This document shows positions 51,732-60,326 of a stretch of 64,000 bases of DNA, one piece after another. Numbering within the stretch: position 1 is the first letter of the stretch; the number at the start of each line of letters is the position of its first letter. A model generated the notes under the pieces. That model was not told the DNA's origin. It searched no databases and saw only the letters and a program-made list of their open reading frames with translations. Position numbers and translations under genes: made by a program. Origin of the DNA: Mariniflexile jejuense (GTDB lineage Bacteria > Bacteroidota > Bacteroidia > Flavobacteriales > Flavobacteriaceae); contig NZ_JBHTJI010000001.1 of NCBI RefSeq assembly GCF_042675665.1, forward strand, positions 1,302,001-1,366,000, read 5' to 3'.

Positions 51732-54700
51732 ATGATTCATTTCTTTGGAAACGTAACCAGCAAAGTATTTGCTGTTCAAACAACAAAAGAATTATCAACT
51801 GAAACCATCGCTAAATTAACGTGGTTATTTGGCAACCAGCCTAAAATAGAACAAGCATCACTCGATGCTTTTTTTGTTGGTCCGCGTGCTGCCATGATAA
51901 CACCTTGGAGTACCAATGCGGTTGAAATTACTCAAAATATGGGCATTTCAGATATCATCCGTATTGAAGAATTTCAAGCGGTTTCTGCAGATTTTAAAGG
52001 TTTCGACCCGATGATTTCAGAAAAATTCAAAGGATTAAACCAAGAATCATTCACCATCAATATCAAACCAGAACCGATACTTAATATTGAAGATATCGCC
52101 GCTTATAACCAAAAAGAAGGCTTATCATTAAGTGATGAAGAAGTTGCATATTTAGAAGGTATTGCCAAAAAAATTGGTCGTCCGTTAACCGATTCTGAAG
52201 TGTTTGGATTTTCACAAGTGAATTCAGAACACTGTCGCCATAAAATTTTCAATGGCACGTTTGTGATAGATGGTGTTGAAAAACCAACCTCACTTTTCAA
52301 ATTAATTAGAAAAACTTCTGAAACACATCCAAACAGTATTGTTTCAGCATATAAAGATAATGTGGCTTTTGTTGAAGGTCCAAAAGTGGAGCAGTTTGCT
52401 CCAAAAACCGCCGACAAACCCGATTTCTACGAAACCAAAGAGTTTGAATCGGTTATTTCATTAAAAGCTGAAACCCATAATTTCCCAACAACCGTAGAGC
52501 CTTTTAATGGTGCTGCAACCGGTTCGGGAGGTGAAATTCGCGATAGACTTGCAGGTGGAAAAGGCTCACTTCCATTAGCAGGAACCGCTGTGTATATGAC
52601 CTCGTATTCTCGATTAGAAGAAAACCGGCCTTGGGAAAAAACGTTTCCAGAACGCAAATGGTTGTACCAAACCCCAATGGACATTTTAATTAAAGCTTCA
52701 AATGGTGCATCGGACTTTGGAAACAAATTCGGGCAACCTCTTATTTGCGGTTCAGTTTTAACCTTTGAACATGAAGAAGATGCTAGAAAACTTGGTTTCG
52801 ATAAAGTCATTATGCAAGCGGGTGGTATTGGTTATGGCAAAAAAGACCAAGCTTTAAAAGACAAACCACAAACTGGCGATAAAATAGTTATTCTTGGTGG
52901 CGAAAACTACCGTATTGGTATGGGTGGTGCAGCAGTTTCTAGTGCCGATACCGGTGAATTTGCTTCAGGTATTGAGTTGAATGCTGTACAACGCTCCAAC
53001 CCAGAAATGCAAAAACGTGCAGCCAATGCCATTCGTGGTATGGTTGAAAGCGACAAAAACTATATTGTTTCTATTCACGATCATGGTGCTGGAGGCCATT
53101 TAAATTGTTTATCGGAATTAGTTGAAGATACGGGTGGAAACATAGATTTAGATGCACTTCCTGTTGGTGACCCTACCCTTTCTGATAAAGAAATTATTGG
53201 GAACGAATCGCAAGAACGTATGGGTTTGGTGATCGACAAGGAGCATATCGATATCCTTCAACGTATTGCAGAACGCGAACGCTCTCCTATGTACACTGTT
53301 GGGGATGTTACGGGTGATGACCGTTTTACTTTTCAATCTAAAACCAACGGACATAAACCGATGGATTTAGCTATGGAAGACATGTTTGGAAGTTCGCCAA
53401 AAACCATCATGACTGATACAACCATTAAAAGAAATTATGAAGACTTAAACTATAATTCCGATAAATTCCATGACTATTTAGAACAAGTTTTACAACTGGA
53501 AGCTGTAGCTTGTAAAGACTGGTTAACTAATAAAGTAGACCGTTGCGTTGGTGGAAAAGTAGCCAAACAACAATGCGCTGGCCCATTACAATTACCACTA
53601 AATAATGTAGGTGTGATGGCTTTAGACTATAAAGGAAAAGAAGGTATTGCAACGTCTATTGGGCACTCGCCTATTTCAGGATTGATCAATCCGGTGGCGG
53701 GAAGCAGAAATGCCATTACCGAAGCATTAACAAACATTATTTGGGCACCATTAAAAGACGAATTGAAATCGGTTTCACTTTCGGCAAACTGGATGTGGCC
53801 TTGTAAAAATGAAGGTGAAGATGCCCGTTTATATGAAGCGGTTGAAGCGGTTTCGGAATTTGCAATCGATTTAGGCATCAATGTTCCAACAGGAAAAGAT
53901 TCGCTTTCTATGAAGCAAAAATATCCTGATGGCGATGTGTTATCTCCTGGAACGGTAATTATTTCAGCAGCAGGAAATTGTAATGATATTAGCAATGTAA
54001 TTGAACCTGTTTTTCAAAAAAATGCAGGAAGTATTTACTACATCAACATATCTCAAGATAATTTTAAATTAGGAGGCAGTTCTTTCGCTCAAATATTAAA
54101 TAAAATTGGAAACGATGCTCCAACAGTAAAAAGTGCAGGGTATGTGAAAACTGTTTTCAACACGATTCAAAAATTAATAAAAGATAAACAAATAGTTGCT
54201 GGACATGATGTGGCTTCTGGTGGATTGATTACCACTCTGTTAGAACTTTGTTTTGCAGATAATAATTTAGGAGCTGAATTAGATCTTTCTGCATTGGCAG
54301 AAAACGATTCCATAAAACTCTTATTTTCTGAAAATGCGGGAATCGTTATTCAAGCTAAAGATGCTTCAATTGAAAAAGTTCTTTCAGAAGCAAACATTGA
54401 ATTTTTCAACATTGGAACCGTTACCAATAGTGATGTGTTAAGCATCATTAACGGCACAGATGTTTTCACGTTAACCGTATCTCGCTTACGCGATGTTTGG
54501 TATAAAACATCTTACTTATTAGACCAAAAACAAACTGCTAATAATTTGGCTGAAGCGCGTTTCAACAACTATAAAAATCAACCTTTAGAATATACATTCC
54601 CAAGTCATTTCACAGGACTTCTCGACTCCGCTCGAAGTGACAAAAATCTGTCTGGTCGAGCGCAGTCGAGACCTAAAGCCGCTATTCTTCGTGAAAAAGG

Positions 54701-55412
54701 AAGTAACTCCGAGCGTGAAATGGCAAACGCTATGTTCTTAGCTGGTTTTGATGTAAAAGATGTACACATGACCGATTTAATTTCGGGTCGTGAAACTTTG
54801 GAAGACATTCAGTTTTTAGGCGCTGTTGGAGGTTTTAGTAATTCGGATGTACTTGGTTCTGCAAAAGGTTGGGCAGGTGCTATTAAATATAACGAAAAAG
54901 CCAATAAAGTGATTCAGGATTTCTTCAAAAGAGAAGACACACTATCTGTTGGCATTTGTAATGGTTGCCAATTGTGGATGGAATTAGACCTCATCAATCC
55001 GGAACACGAGGTACATGGTAAAATGGTTCATAACGATTCGCATAAACACGAAAGCAACTTTACTTCAGTAAAAATTCAAGAGAACAATTCTGTGATGCTT
55101 TCAACTTTAGCGGGATCGACTTTAGGGGTTTGGATTTCACATGGTGAAGGCAAATTCAAACTACCATATTCGGAGGACAAATACCAAATTGTTGCTAAAT
55201 ACGCTTACGCAGAATACCCACATAACCCAAATGGTTCCGACTTTAATACCGCTATGCTATGTGATAAAACAGGTCGCCATCTAGTAACCATGCCGCATAT
55301 AGAACGCTCTACCTTTCAATGGAATTGGGCTAATTATCCGCAAGGTCGTAAAGACGACGTATCGCCTTGGTTAGAAGCTTTTGTGAATGCTAGACTTTGG
55401 TTAGAAAAATAA
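51732..55412 (+). CDS. purL: Phosphoribosylformylglycinamidine synthase, large single-chain form
   Basis: FGAM synthase, step four of purine synthesis, 1226 residues. The N-terminal PurS-like part is followed by the FGAM synthetase halves: FSQVNSEHCRHKIFNG near 155-170, KAETHNFPTTVEPFNGAATGSGGEIRD, and VASGGLITTLLELCF. The C-terminal glutaminase starts at PKAAILREKGSNSEREM and has the nucleophile Cys1076 in SVGICNGCQLW, with late HGEGKF and PHIERSTFQW segments. Between them, residues of about 963-982 (GLLDSARSDKNLSGRAQS) are encoded by a palindromic repeat (54620-54671) that keeps the frame. Flanked by terminators. Confidence 0.97.
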   Translation: MIHFFGNVTSKVFAVQTTKELSTETIAKLTWLFGNQPKIEQASLDAFFVGPRAAMITPWSTNAVEITQNMGISDIIRIEEFQAVSADFKGFDPMISEKFKGLNQESFTINIKPEPILNIEDIAAYNQKEGLSLSDEEVAYLEGIAKKIGRPLTDSEVFGFSQVNSEHCRHKIFNGTFVIDGVEKPTSLFKLIRKTSETHPNSIVSAYKDNVAFVEGPKVEQFAPKTADKPDFYETKEFESVISLKAETHNFPTTVEPFNGAATGSGGEIRDRLAGGKGSLPLAGTAVYMTSYSRLEENRPWEKTFPERKWLYQTPMDILIKASNGASDFGNKFGQPLICGSVLTFEHEEDARKLGFDKVIMQAGGIGYGKKDQALKDKPQTGDKIVILGGENYRIGMGGAAVSSADTGEFASGIELNAVQRSNPEMQKRAANAIRGMVESDKNYIVSIHDHGAGGHLNCLSELVEDTGGNIDLDALPVGDPTLSDKEIIGNESQERMGLVIDKEHIDILQRIAERERSPMYTVGDVTGDDRFTFQSKTNGHKPMDLAMEDMFGSSPKTIMTDTTIKRNYEDLNYNSDKFHDYLEQVLQLEAVACKDWLTNKVDRCVGGKVAKQQCAGPLQLPLNNVGVMALDYKGKEGIATSIGHSPISGLINPVAGSRNAITEALTNIIWAPLKDELKSVSLSANWMWPCKNEGEDARLYEAVEAVSEFAIDLGINVPTGKDSLSMKQKYPDGDVLSPGTVIISAAGNCNDISNVIEPVFQKNAGSIYYINISQDNFKLGGSSFAQILNKIGNDAPTVKSAGYVKTVFNTIQKLIKDKQIVAGHDVASGGLITTLLELCFADNNLGAELDLSALAENDSIKLLFSENAGIVIQAKDASIEKVLSEANIEFFNIGTVTNSDVLSIINGTDVFTLTVSRLRDVWYKTSYLLDQKQTANNLAEARFNNYKNQPLEYTFPSHFTGLLDSARSDKNLSGRAQSRPKAAILREKGSNSEREMANAMFLAGFDVKDVHMTDLISGRETLEDIQFLGAVGGFSNSDVLGSAKGWAGAIKYNEKANKVIQDFFKREDTLSVGICNGCQLWMELDLINPEHEVHGKMVHNDSHKHESNFTSVKIQENNSVMLSTLAGSTLGVWISHGEGKFKLPYSEDKYQIVAKYAYAEYPHNPNGSDFNTAMLCDKTGRHLVTMPHIERSTFQWNWANYPQGRKDDVSPWLEAFVNARLWLEK
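54620..54671. repeat. Palindromic repeat element inserted in frame in purL
   Basis: TCTCGACTCCGCTCGA (54620-54635) is inverted, with one mismatch, as TCGAGCGCAGTCGAGA (54656-54671), around a 20-base centre; GACA (54639-54642) and TGTC (54649-54652) can extend the stem. The block is clearly GC-richer than the surrounding gene and lies in the linker before the glutaminase domain. Confidence 0.85.
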
Positions 55413-55428
55413 AATATTTGTAAAGCAA

Positions 55429-55466
55429 AAATCCCGATTTCAAATTAATGAGATCGGGATTTTTTT
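55429..55466. terminator. Bidirectional terminator between purL and the OFA transporter gene
   Basis: AAATCCCGATTTC (55429-55441) pairs with GAGATCGGGATTT (55450-55462), one G-U pair, with a T run on the plus side and A run upstream. It separates two convergent genes. Confidence 0.9.
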
Positions 55467-55486
55467 AGGATATGAACAAAACTCAA

Positions 55487-56755
55487 TTATGAAACCATTG
55501 ATACTTTTGCATTAACGGCATCCATTTTTTTATGTGCTTTCATTACGGTTATTTTCATCAAAACTGAAACAACTAGCGCTATTAAAAACATACCTGCAAA
55601 TACTACCAAAGTACTATCCAAAGAACCTGTTTTTTCCATTACTAAATCATAAATAGTTGGTCCTACTACACCTGCTAAACCCCATGCTGCCAATACCATA
55701 CCATGTATTGCACCTAATTGTTTGGTGCCAAATAAATCGCCCAAAAAAGCAGGCAATGTTGAAAAGCCGCCGCCATACATTGTAATAACAGTAAATAAAA
55801 CAACTAAAAAAGTAAGTTCCATTGATATTTTAGGCAAGAAATAGAACGCTAAAATTTGAAAGGCAAAAAATATGATATAGGTATTCGCTCTACCTAAATA
55901 ATCTGATAAACTAGACCATATAATTCTTCCTAAACCATTAAAAACACCTATTAAACCTACAATAGCAGCTGCCTCCATGGGTGTGTAGTTTAATTTTTCT
56001 TGCATCATTGGGCTAGCTGCGGAAATAATGGCTATACCACAAGCAATGTTTATAAACATCATAACCCAGATGTAATAAAATCGTGGTGTTTGTAATGCTT
56101 CATTGGCATCAATATTTGCCATATCTTTTTTAATTACTTTACCTTCACCTGGTTTAAAACCTGCTGGTAAATAGCCTTCAGGTGGTCTTTCTATATATCT
56201 AGCTGATGATAAAATTAAAATCATATATATAACACCTAAAATATAAAATGCATTTGAAACACCTACCGAATCAAACAGTGATTGCATAACAGGTCCAAAA
56301 ATTAAAGCTGCAAAACCAAAACCCATAATTGCCATTCCTGTGGCTAAACCACGCCTGTCTGGAAACCATTTTACTAAAGTACTTACAGGTGTAATGTAAC
56401 CAAGTCCTAACCCAATACCACCAATAACACCATAGCATAAATAGAATAGTGTTAACGATTCTAATTGAACAGCTAAACCAGAACCTAAAATTCCAACGCC
56501 ATAAAAAATTCCAGCTGTAGTACCACTAATTTTTGGTCCTACTTTTTCAACCCAACGCCCTAAAAATGCTGCTGATAGACCCAAAAGTAAAATGGCTATT
56601 TTAAATGCCCATTTTATAACGCTACCATCAACATCAAAAATATCTTTAACTGGATTGGTCATTACTGAATATGCATAAACTGAACCAATTGATATATGGA
56701 TTCCAACTGCCGATGCAGCTATTAACCAACGATTTTTTAATTTTTGTGTTTTCAT
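55487..56755 (-). CDS. MFS transporter, OFA (oxalate/formate antiporter) family
   Basis: A 422-residue major-facilitator protein with twelve predicted spans. The OFA-type signature IGGIGLGLGYITPVSTLVKWFPDRRGLATG lies around 110-140, and the N-terminal RWLIAASAVGIHISIGSVYAYSV is also typical. It lies downstream of pflB and pflA on the same strand, so it is a candidate for export or exchange of formate or pyruvate produced by the pathway. FocA-type formate channels are absent here. Substrate assignment is contextual inference. Confidence 0.88.
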   Translation of the reverse strand: MKTQKLKNRWLIAASAVGIHISIGSVYAYSVMTNPVKDIFDVDGSVIKWAFKIAILLLGLSAAFLGRWVEKVGPKISGTTAGIFYGVGILGSGLAVQLESLTLFYLCYGVIGGIGLGLGYITPVSTLVKWFPDRRGLATGMAIMGFGFAALIFGPVMQSLFDSVGVSNAFYILGVIYMILILSSARYIERPPEGYLPAGFKPGEGKVIKKDMANIDANEALQTPRFYYIWVMMFINIACGIAIISAASPMMQEKLNYTPMEAAAIVGLIGVFNGLGRIIWSSLSDYLGRANTYIIFFAFQILAFYFLPKISMELTFLVVLFTVITMYGGGFSTLPAFLGDLFGTKQLGAIHGMVLAAWGLAGVVGPTIYDLVMEKTGSLDSTLVVFAGMFLIALVVSVLMKITVMKAHKKMDAVNAKVSMVS

Positions 56756-56793
56756 CTTTTTGTAATTTTAAGCATTGTCTACCTCAACACTAA

Positions 56794-57516
56794 TTAATTT
56801 ATTTTTACTTTTTTGAAATAGTCTTTTAAAATATTAACAGTAGCTTGCAACTCTTCTTCAGTATTTTCTCGCGCTTCCTTTAACTGATATTCCCAACCTA
56901 AAGCTTCCCATTTATGGACTCCTAATTTGTGATAAGGTTGAATTTCAATTTTTTCGATTGTTTTATAATCTTTAAAATAGTTTCCTAAGGCGTGTAGTAA
57001 TTCTGGTTTGTTTGTAATTCCTGGTATTAGCACATAGCGTAGCCACATTTTTTTTCCTGAAGCTTCTCTGTATTTAGCAAAGTTGAAAGTGGTTTCTTTG
57101 TTAGGCATTCCTGTTAGGTATTGATAGCCATCTTCAGTCATGTGTTTAATATCTAGCATCACTAAATCGGCATAATCGTCTAACAATTCTTGTGTAAAGT
57201 GGTTTAATACTCTGCCATTAGTATCAACATTGGTATTTATACCTTCTTCTTTCAATCTTTTAAAAAAAGGAATTAATTCTTTTGCTTGTAATAAAGGTTC
57301 GCCGCCAGAAACGGTTACACCACCATTTTTTCCAAAATATGGCTTTTCTTTTATAGCCATTTGCACTAATTCTTCTATGTGATATTCTTTACCTCCTGCC
57401 ATATCTATTGAATCTGGATTATGGCAATACAAGCACTTTAACTTACACCCTTGCAGAAACACTACCATCCGAATTCCTGGTCCATCATGTGTTCCAAAAG
57501 ATTCAACTGAGTGCAC
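56794..57516 (-). CDS. pflA: Pyruvate formate-lyase activating enzyme
   Basis: Radical SAM glycyl-radical activase, 240 residues, which abstracts a hydrogen from the pflB glycine under anaerobic conditions. The cluster motif is Cys24-x3-Cys28-x2-Cys31 (GCKLKCLYCHNPDSI), and the SAM motif is NGGVTVSGGEPLLQ. The annotated start is GTG at 57516 (MHSVESFGTHDGPGIR). Homology to E. coli (GRIHSFES) suggests a few more N-terminal residues, and the upstream frame is open (ENILRVHS) but has no ATG before a stop, so the true start may be a rare codon. A large hairpin separates it from pflB. Confidence 0.93.
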   Translation of the reverse strand: MHSVESFGTHDGPGIRMVVFLQGCKLKCLYCHNPDSIDMAGGKEYHIEELVQMAIKEKPYFGKNGGVTVSGGEPLLQAKELIPFFKRLKEEGINTNVDTNGRVLNHFTQELLDDYADLVMLDIKHMTEDGYQYLTGMPNKETTFNFAKYREASGKKMWLRYVLIPGITNKPELLHALGNYFKDYKTIEKIEIQPYHKLGVHKWEALGWEYQLKEARENTEEELQATVNILKDYFKKVKIN

Positions 57517-57563
57517 TCTTAATATGTTTTCTTCTGTTTTAATAATCTCGTTTTTTTAAATTA

Positions 57564-57603
57564 AACATCTAAAAAGGTAGATTGCTCCGCCTTTTTAGAT
57601 GTT
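57564..57603 (-). promoter_or_regulatory. Perfect 14-bp hairpin between pflB and pflA
   Basis: AACATCTAAAAAGG (57564-57577) is perfectly inverted as CCTTTTTAGATGTT (57590-57603) around 12 bases. On the minus strand it lacks a long T run, so it is more likely a partial terminator or mRNA-stabilising stem after pflB than a full stop. Confidence 0.65.
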
Positions 57604-57622
57604 ATCAAAATACTAACAATAA

Positions 57623-59848
57623 CTAAATGGATTCGTGGAAAGAACGTGTTATAACTTCCATTTGCTGCTCTTTGGTAAGTCTAACAAAATTAACAGCATA
57701 ACCAGAAACACGTATGGTTAATTGTGGATATTCTTCTGGATGTTCCATGGCATCAATTAACGTTTCCTTGTTTAAAACGTTTACATTTAAATGTTGCGCA
57801 TTTTTAGAAAAATACCCATCTAGAATAGCTACTAAATTATCTATTCTTTCATCTGCATCAGCTCCTAAAGATTTTGGCACTATTGAGAATGTATTTGAAA
57901 TACCATCTTTAGAATCTTCATAATTTATTTTAGCCACAGAGTTTAATGATGCAATAGCTCCATGTGAATCGCGCCCATGCATTGGGTTTGCTCCAGGTGC
58001 AAATGGTACACCTTTAGCTCTACCATCTGGTGTTGCGCCTGTTTTTTTACCATAAGATACGTTTGAGGTTATGGTTAAAACAGACATGGTTGGTTCTGCG
58101 TTTTTATAAACTGCCAATTGTTTTAATTCATTATTAAAATCGGCTACAGCATTTGCTGCTAGCGTATCTACTCTATCATCATCGTTTCCGTAGCAAGGAA
58201 ATTCGCCCTCAATTTTAAAATCTACTGTTAAACCTTCTTCATTTCTAATAGGTTTTACTTTTGCATATTTAATTGCAGAAAGAGAATCGGCTACAATTGA
58301 TAAACCTGCTATACCATAAGCAATATTAATACTTGGATTGGTATCAATTAATGCCATTTGTGCTTTTTCGTAATAGTATTTATCATGCATGTAGTGAATA
58401 ATATTCATAGAATCATTATAAACTCTTGCAACTTGTTTCATGGCAATTTTAAAGTTTGCCATTACTTTATCAAAATCTAAATACTCATCGGTATATTCAG
58501 CAATACCATCAACCATTTGAACACCAGTTTCTTCACAACGCCCACCATTAATAGCTAATAATAATGTTTTAGCTAAATTGGTTCTTGCTCCAAAAAACTG
58601 AATAGATTTTCCTAATTCTTGATAAGACACACAACATGCGATACCGTAATCATCAGAACCTCTGGTTTCTCTCATTAACGTATCGTTTTCAAACTGAATT
58701 GATGATGTATCAATTGATACTTTTGCACAATAATCTTTAAAATTTTGTGGTAAATCTTCACTCCAAAGAATGGTAATATTTGGTTCTGGTGATGGTCCTA
58801 AATTGTAAAGTGTATTTAAGAAACGGAATGATGTTTTGGTAACTTTAGTTCTACCATCTTCAAACATACCGCCAATAGCTTCGGTTACCCAAGTTGGATC
58901 GCCAGCAAAAATCTCATCATAAGCTGCCATTCTTAAGTGGCGAACCATACGTAGTTTCATTACAAATTGGTCGATATATTCTTGAGCTTCTTCTTCGGTA
59001 ATTAAGCCTTCTTGTAAATCGTTTTCAATATAAATATCTAAGAATGTTGATACATTACCTAAAGACATGGCTGCACCATCTTGCTCTTTTACAGCAGCTA
59101 AATATGCCATATACGTCCATTGTACAGCTTCTTGTGCATTTTGTGCAGGACGTGTTAAGTCTAAATTATATTTAGCACCTAACTCTATCATTTGATGTAA
59201 TGCTTTTATTTGTTCAGAAACTTCTTCTCTTAAACGAATAACAGCATCGGTCATTGGACCAGTAATGTTTTCTAAATCGGCTTTTTTAGCCTCAATTAAA
59301 AAATTAATACCATATAAAGCTATACGACGATAATCGCCAATAATTCTACCTCTAGCATAATTATCTGGCAAGCCTGTTAAAAATCCTAAAGAGCGGTATT
59401 TTCTAATTTCAGATGTATAAGCATCAAAAACACCATCATTATGTGTTTTAACATAGTTTGAAAATAATTCTGTTAAAGCATCATTTGGTTTTACACCGTG
59501 TTCTGATAAAGCTGTTTGAACCACTTTAAAACCACCAAAAGGTTTCATGGCGCGTTTTAAAAGTACATCGGTTTGTAAACCTACAATTACTTCATTTTCT
59601 TTATCAATGTAACCAGCATTAAAAGCGTTTACTGTTGAAATTGTTTCCGTATCTAATGAGCGTACACCATTATTTTGACGTTCTTCTTTAGTAGCTTGTT
59701 TACAAACGTCCCATAATTTTTTAGTTTTCGTACTTGGCCCTACTAAAAAATTGTATGTACCGTAGTAAGGTGTAATGTTTTTGATTACAAAATCTCTAAC
59801 ATTGACCTCTTCAGTCCAAATTCCGTAGTTAAATTGTTTTACTTCCAT
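57623..59848 (-). CDS. pflB: Pyruvate formate-lyase (formate C-acetyltransferase)
   Basis: Glycyl radical enzyme, 741 residues, converting pyruvate and CoA to acetyl-CoA and formate during anaerobic growth. The catalytic cysteine pair is Cys405-Cys406 in IACCVSYQ, and the radical glycine is Gly716 in RVSGYAVNF, followed by LTKEQQMEVITRSFHESI. RPFGGxxVVQ- and TPDGRAKGVPFAPGANP-type segments are as in E. coli PflB (about 760). It is first in a minus-strand group with pflA and the OFA transporter. A promoter and an FNR/CRP-like palindrome are upstream. Confidence 0.97.
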   Translation of the reverse strand: MEVKQFNYGIWTEEVNVRDFVIKNITPYYGTYNFLVGPSTKTKKLWDVCKQATKEERQNNGVRSLDTETISTVNAFNAGYIDKENEVIVGLQTDVLLKRAMKPFGGFKVVQTALSEHGVKPNDALTELFSNYVKTHNDGVFDAYTSEIRKYRSLGFLTGLPDNYARGRIIGDYRRIALYGINFLIEAKKADLENITGPMTDAVIRLREEVSEQIKALHQMIELGAKYNLDLTRPAQNAQEAVQWTYMAYLAAVKEQDGAAMSLGNVSTFLDIYIENDLQEGLITEEEAQEYIDQFVMKLRMVRHLRMAAYDEIFAGDPTWVTEAIGGMFEDGRTKVTKTSFRFLNTLYNLGPSPEPNITILWSEDLPQNFKDYCAKVSIDTSSIQFENDTLMRETRGSDDYGIACCVSYQELGKSIQFFGARTNLAKTLLLAINGGRCEETGVQMVDGIAEYTDEYLDFDKVMANFKIAMKQVARVYNDSMNIIHYMHDKYYYEKAQMALIDTNPSINIAYGIAGLSIVADSLSAIKYAKVKPIRNEEGLTVDFKIEGEFPCYGNDDDRVDTLAANAVADFNNELKQLAVYKNAEPTMSVLTITSNVSYGKKTGATPDGRAKGVPFAPGANPMHGRDSHGAIASLNSVAKINYEDSKDGISNTFSIVPKSLGADADERIDNLVAILDGYFSKNAQHLNVNVLNKETLIDAMEHPEEYPQLTIRVSGYAVNFVRLTKEQQMEVITRSFHESI

Positions 59849-59894
59849 TTTTATTGTATTTATGTTTTTGAAAATCGTATTTTGTTTGATACTT

Positions 59895-59902
59895 CAAAGA
59901 TA
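59895..59902 (-). promoter_or_regulatory. Probable -7 element of pflB
   Basis: TATCTTTG on the minus strand; transcription would start near 59888, giving a 40-base leader. There is no TTG at -33, as often seen for activator-dependent promoters. Confidence 0.55.
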
Positions 59903-59921
59903 AATCTCAATAATTTGTTAA

Positions 59922-59941
59922 AAACTGATATTTATCAGTTT
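59922..59941. promoter_or_regulatory. FNR/CRP-like palindrome upstream of pflB
   Basis: Perfect 20-bp inverted repeat with arms AAACTGATA and TATCAGTTT around TT, containing TGAT-N4-ATCA, the core of FNR-family sites. Its centre (59931.5) is about 43 bases upstream of the predicted pflB start, a class II activator position. The rest of the 59849-60326 gap shows no RNA gene or convincing coding frame. Confidence 0.6.
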
Positions 59942-60326
59942 ACATTTACAATCAACTATTTTTTTTTAAATTTTTCTTAGAAAACGTTTGAGAAACATAA
60001 TTGTAATAATAAATAATTCATTATTTTAACACTTAAAACAAAAATACAATAACCAAAAACTATTTTCACTAATAGATTTGTTGCGATTTTAACTTAAAAT
60101 TGCTTTTTATAATAAAACTAACCCCTTTCATTAACTTTATTTTAAAATTTAATTGGAAAGTATAATTAATTAGAAACGACCAAACTAACATATTGAAAGC
60201 ACTAAATTGGAAATGATTATTTATTTTAGAATGAAAATATGATTTTCCTATTTTTTAAGACGTATTTGAAAATCGTTTTTTATTTACTACTTTGCATTAC
60301 CACTAATTCCCAACAAACTAAAGAAC

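Noticed and set aside
52103..52810. Two long plus-minus overlapping frames antisense to purL
   Set aside because: They mirror conserved purL coding sequence and have no start signals or recognisable domains.
60233..60247. Short palindrome GAAAAT-atg-ATTTTC before the acyl-CoA ligase
   Set aside because: Six-base AT-rich arms are common here and no promoter relation could be shown.
59849..60326. Possible tRNA or structured RNA in the 478-base gap
   Set aside because: No cloverleaf, no CCA end and no GC-rich stem other than the short palindromes reported.
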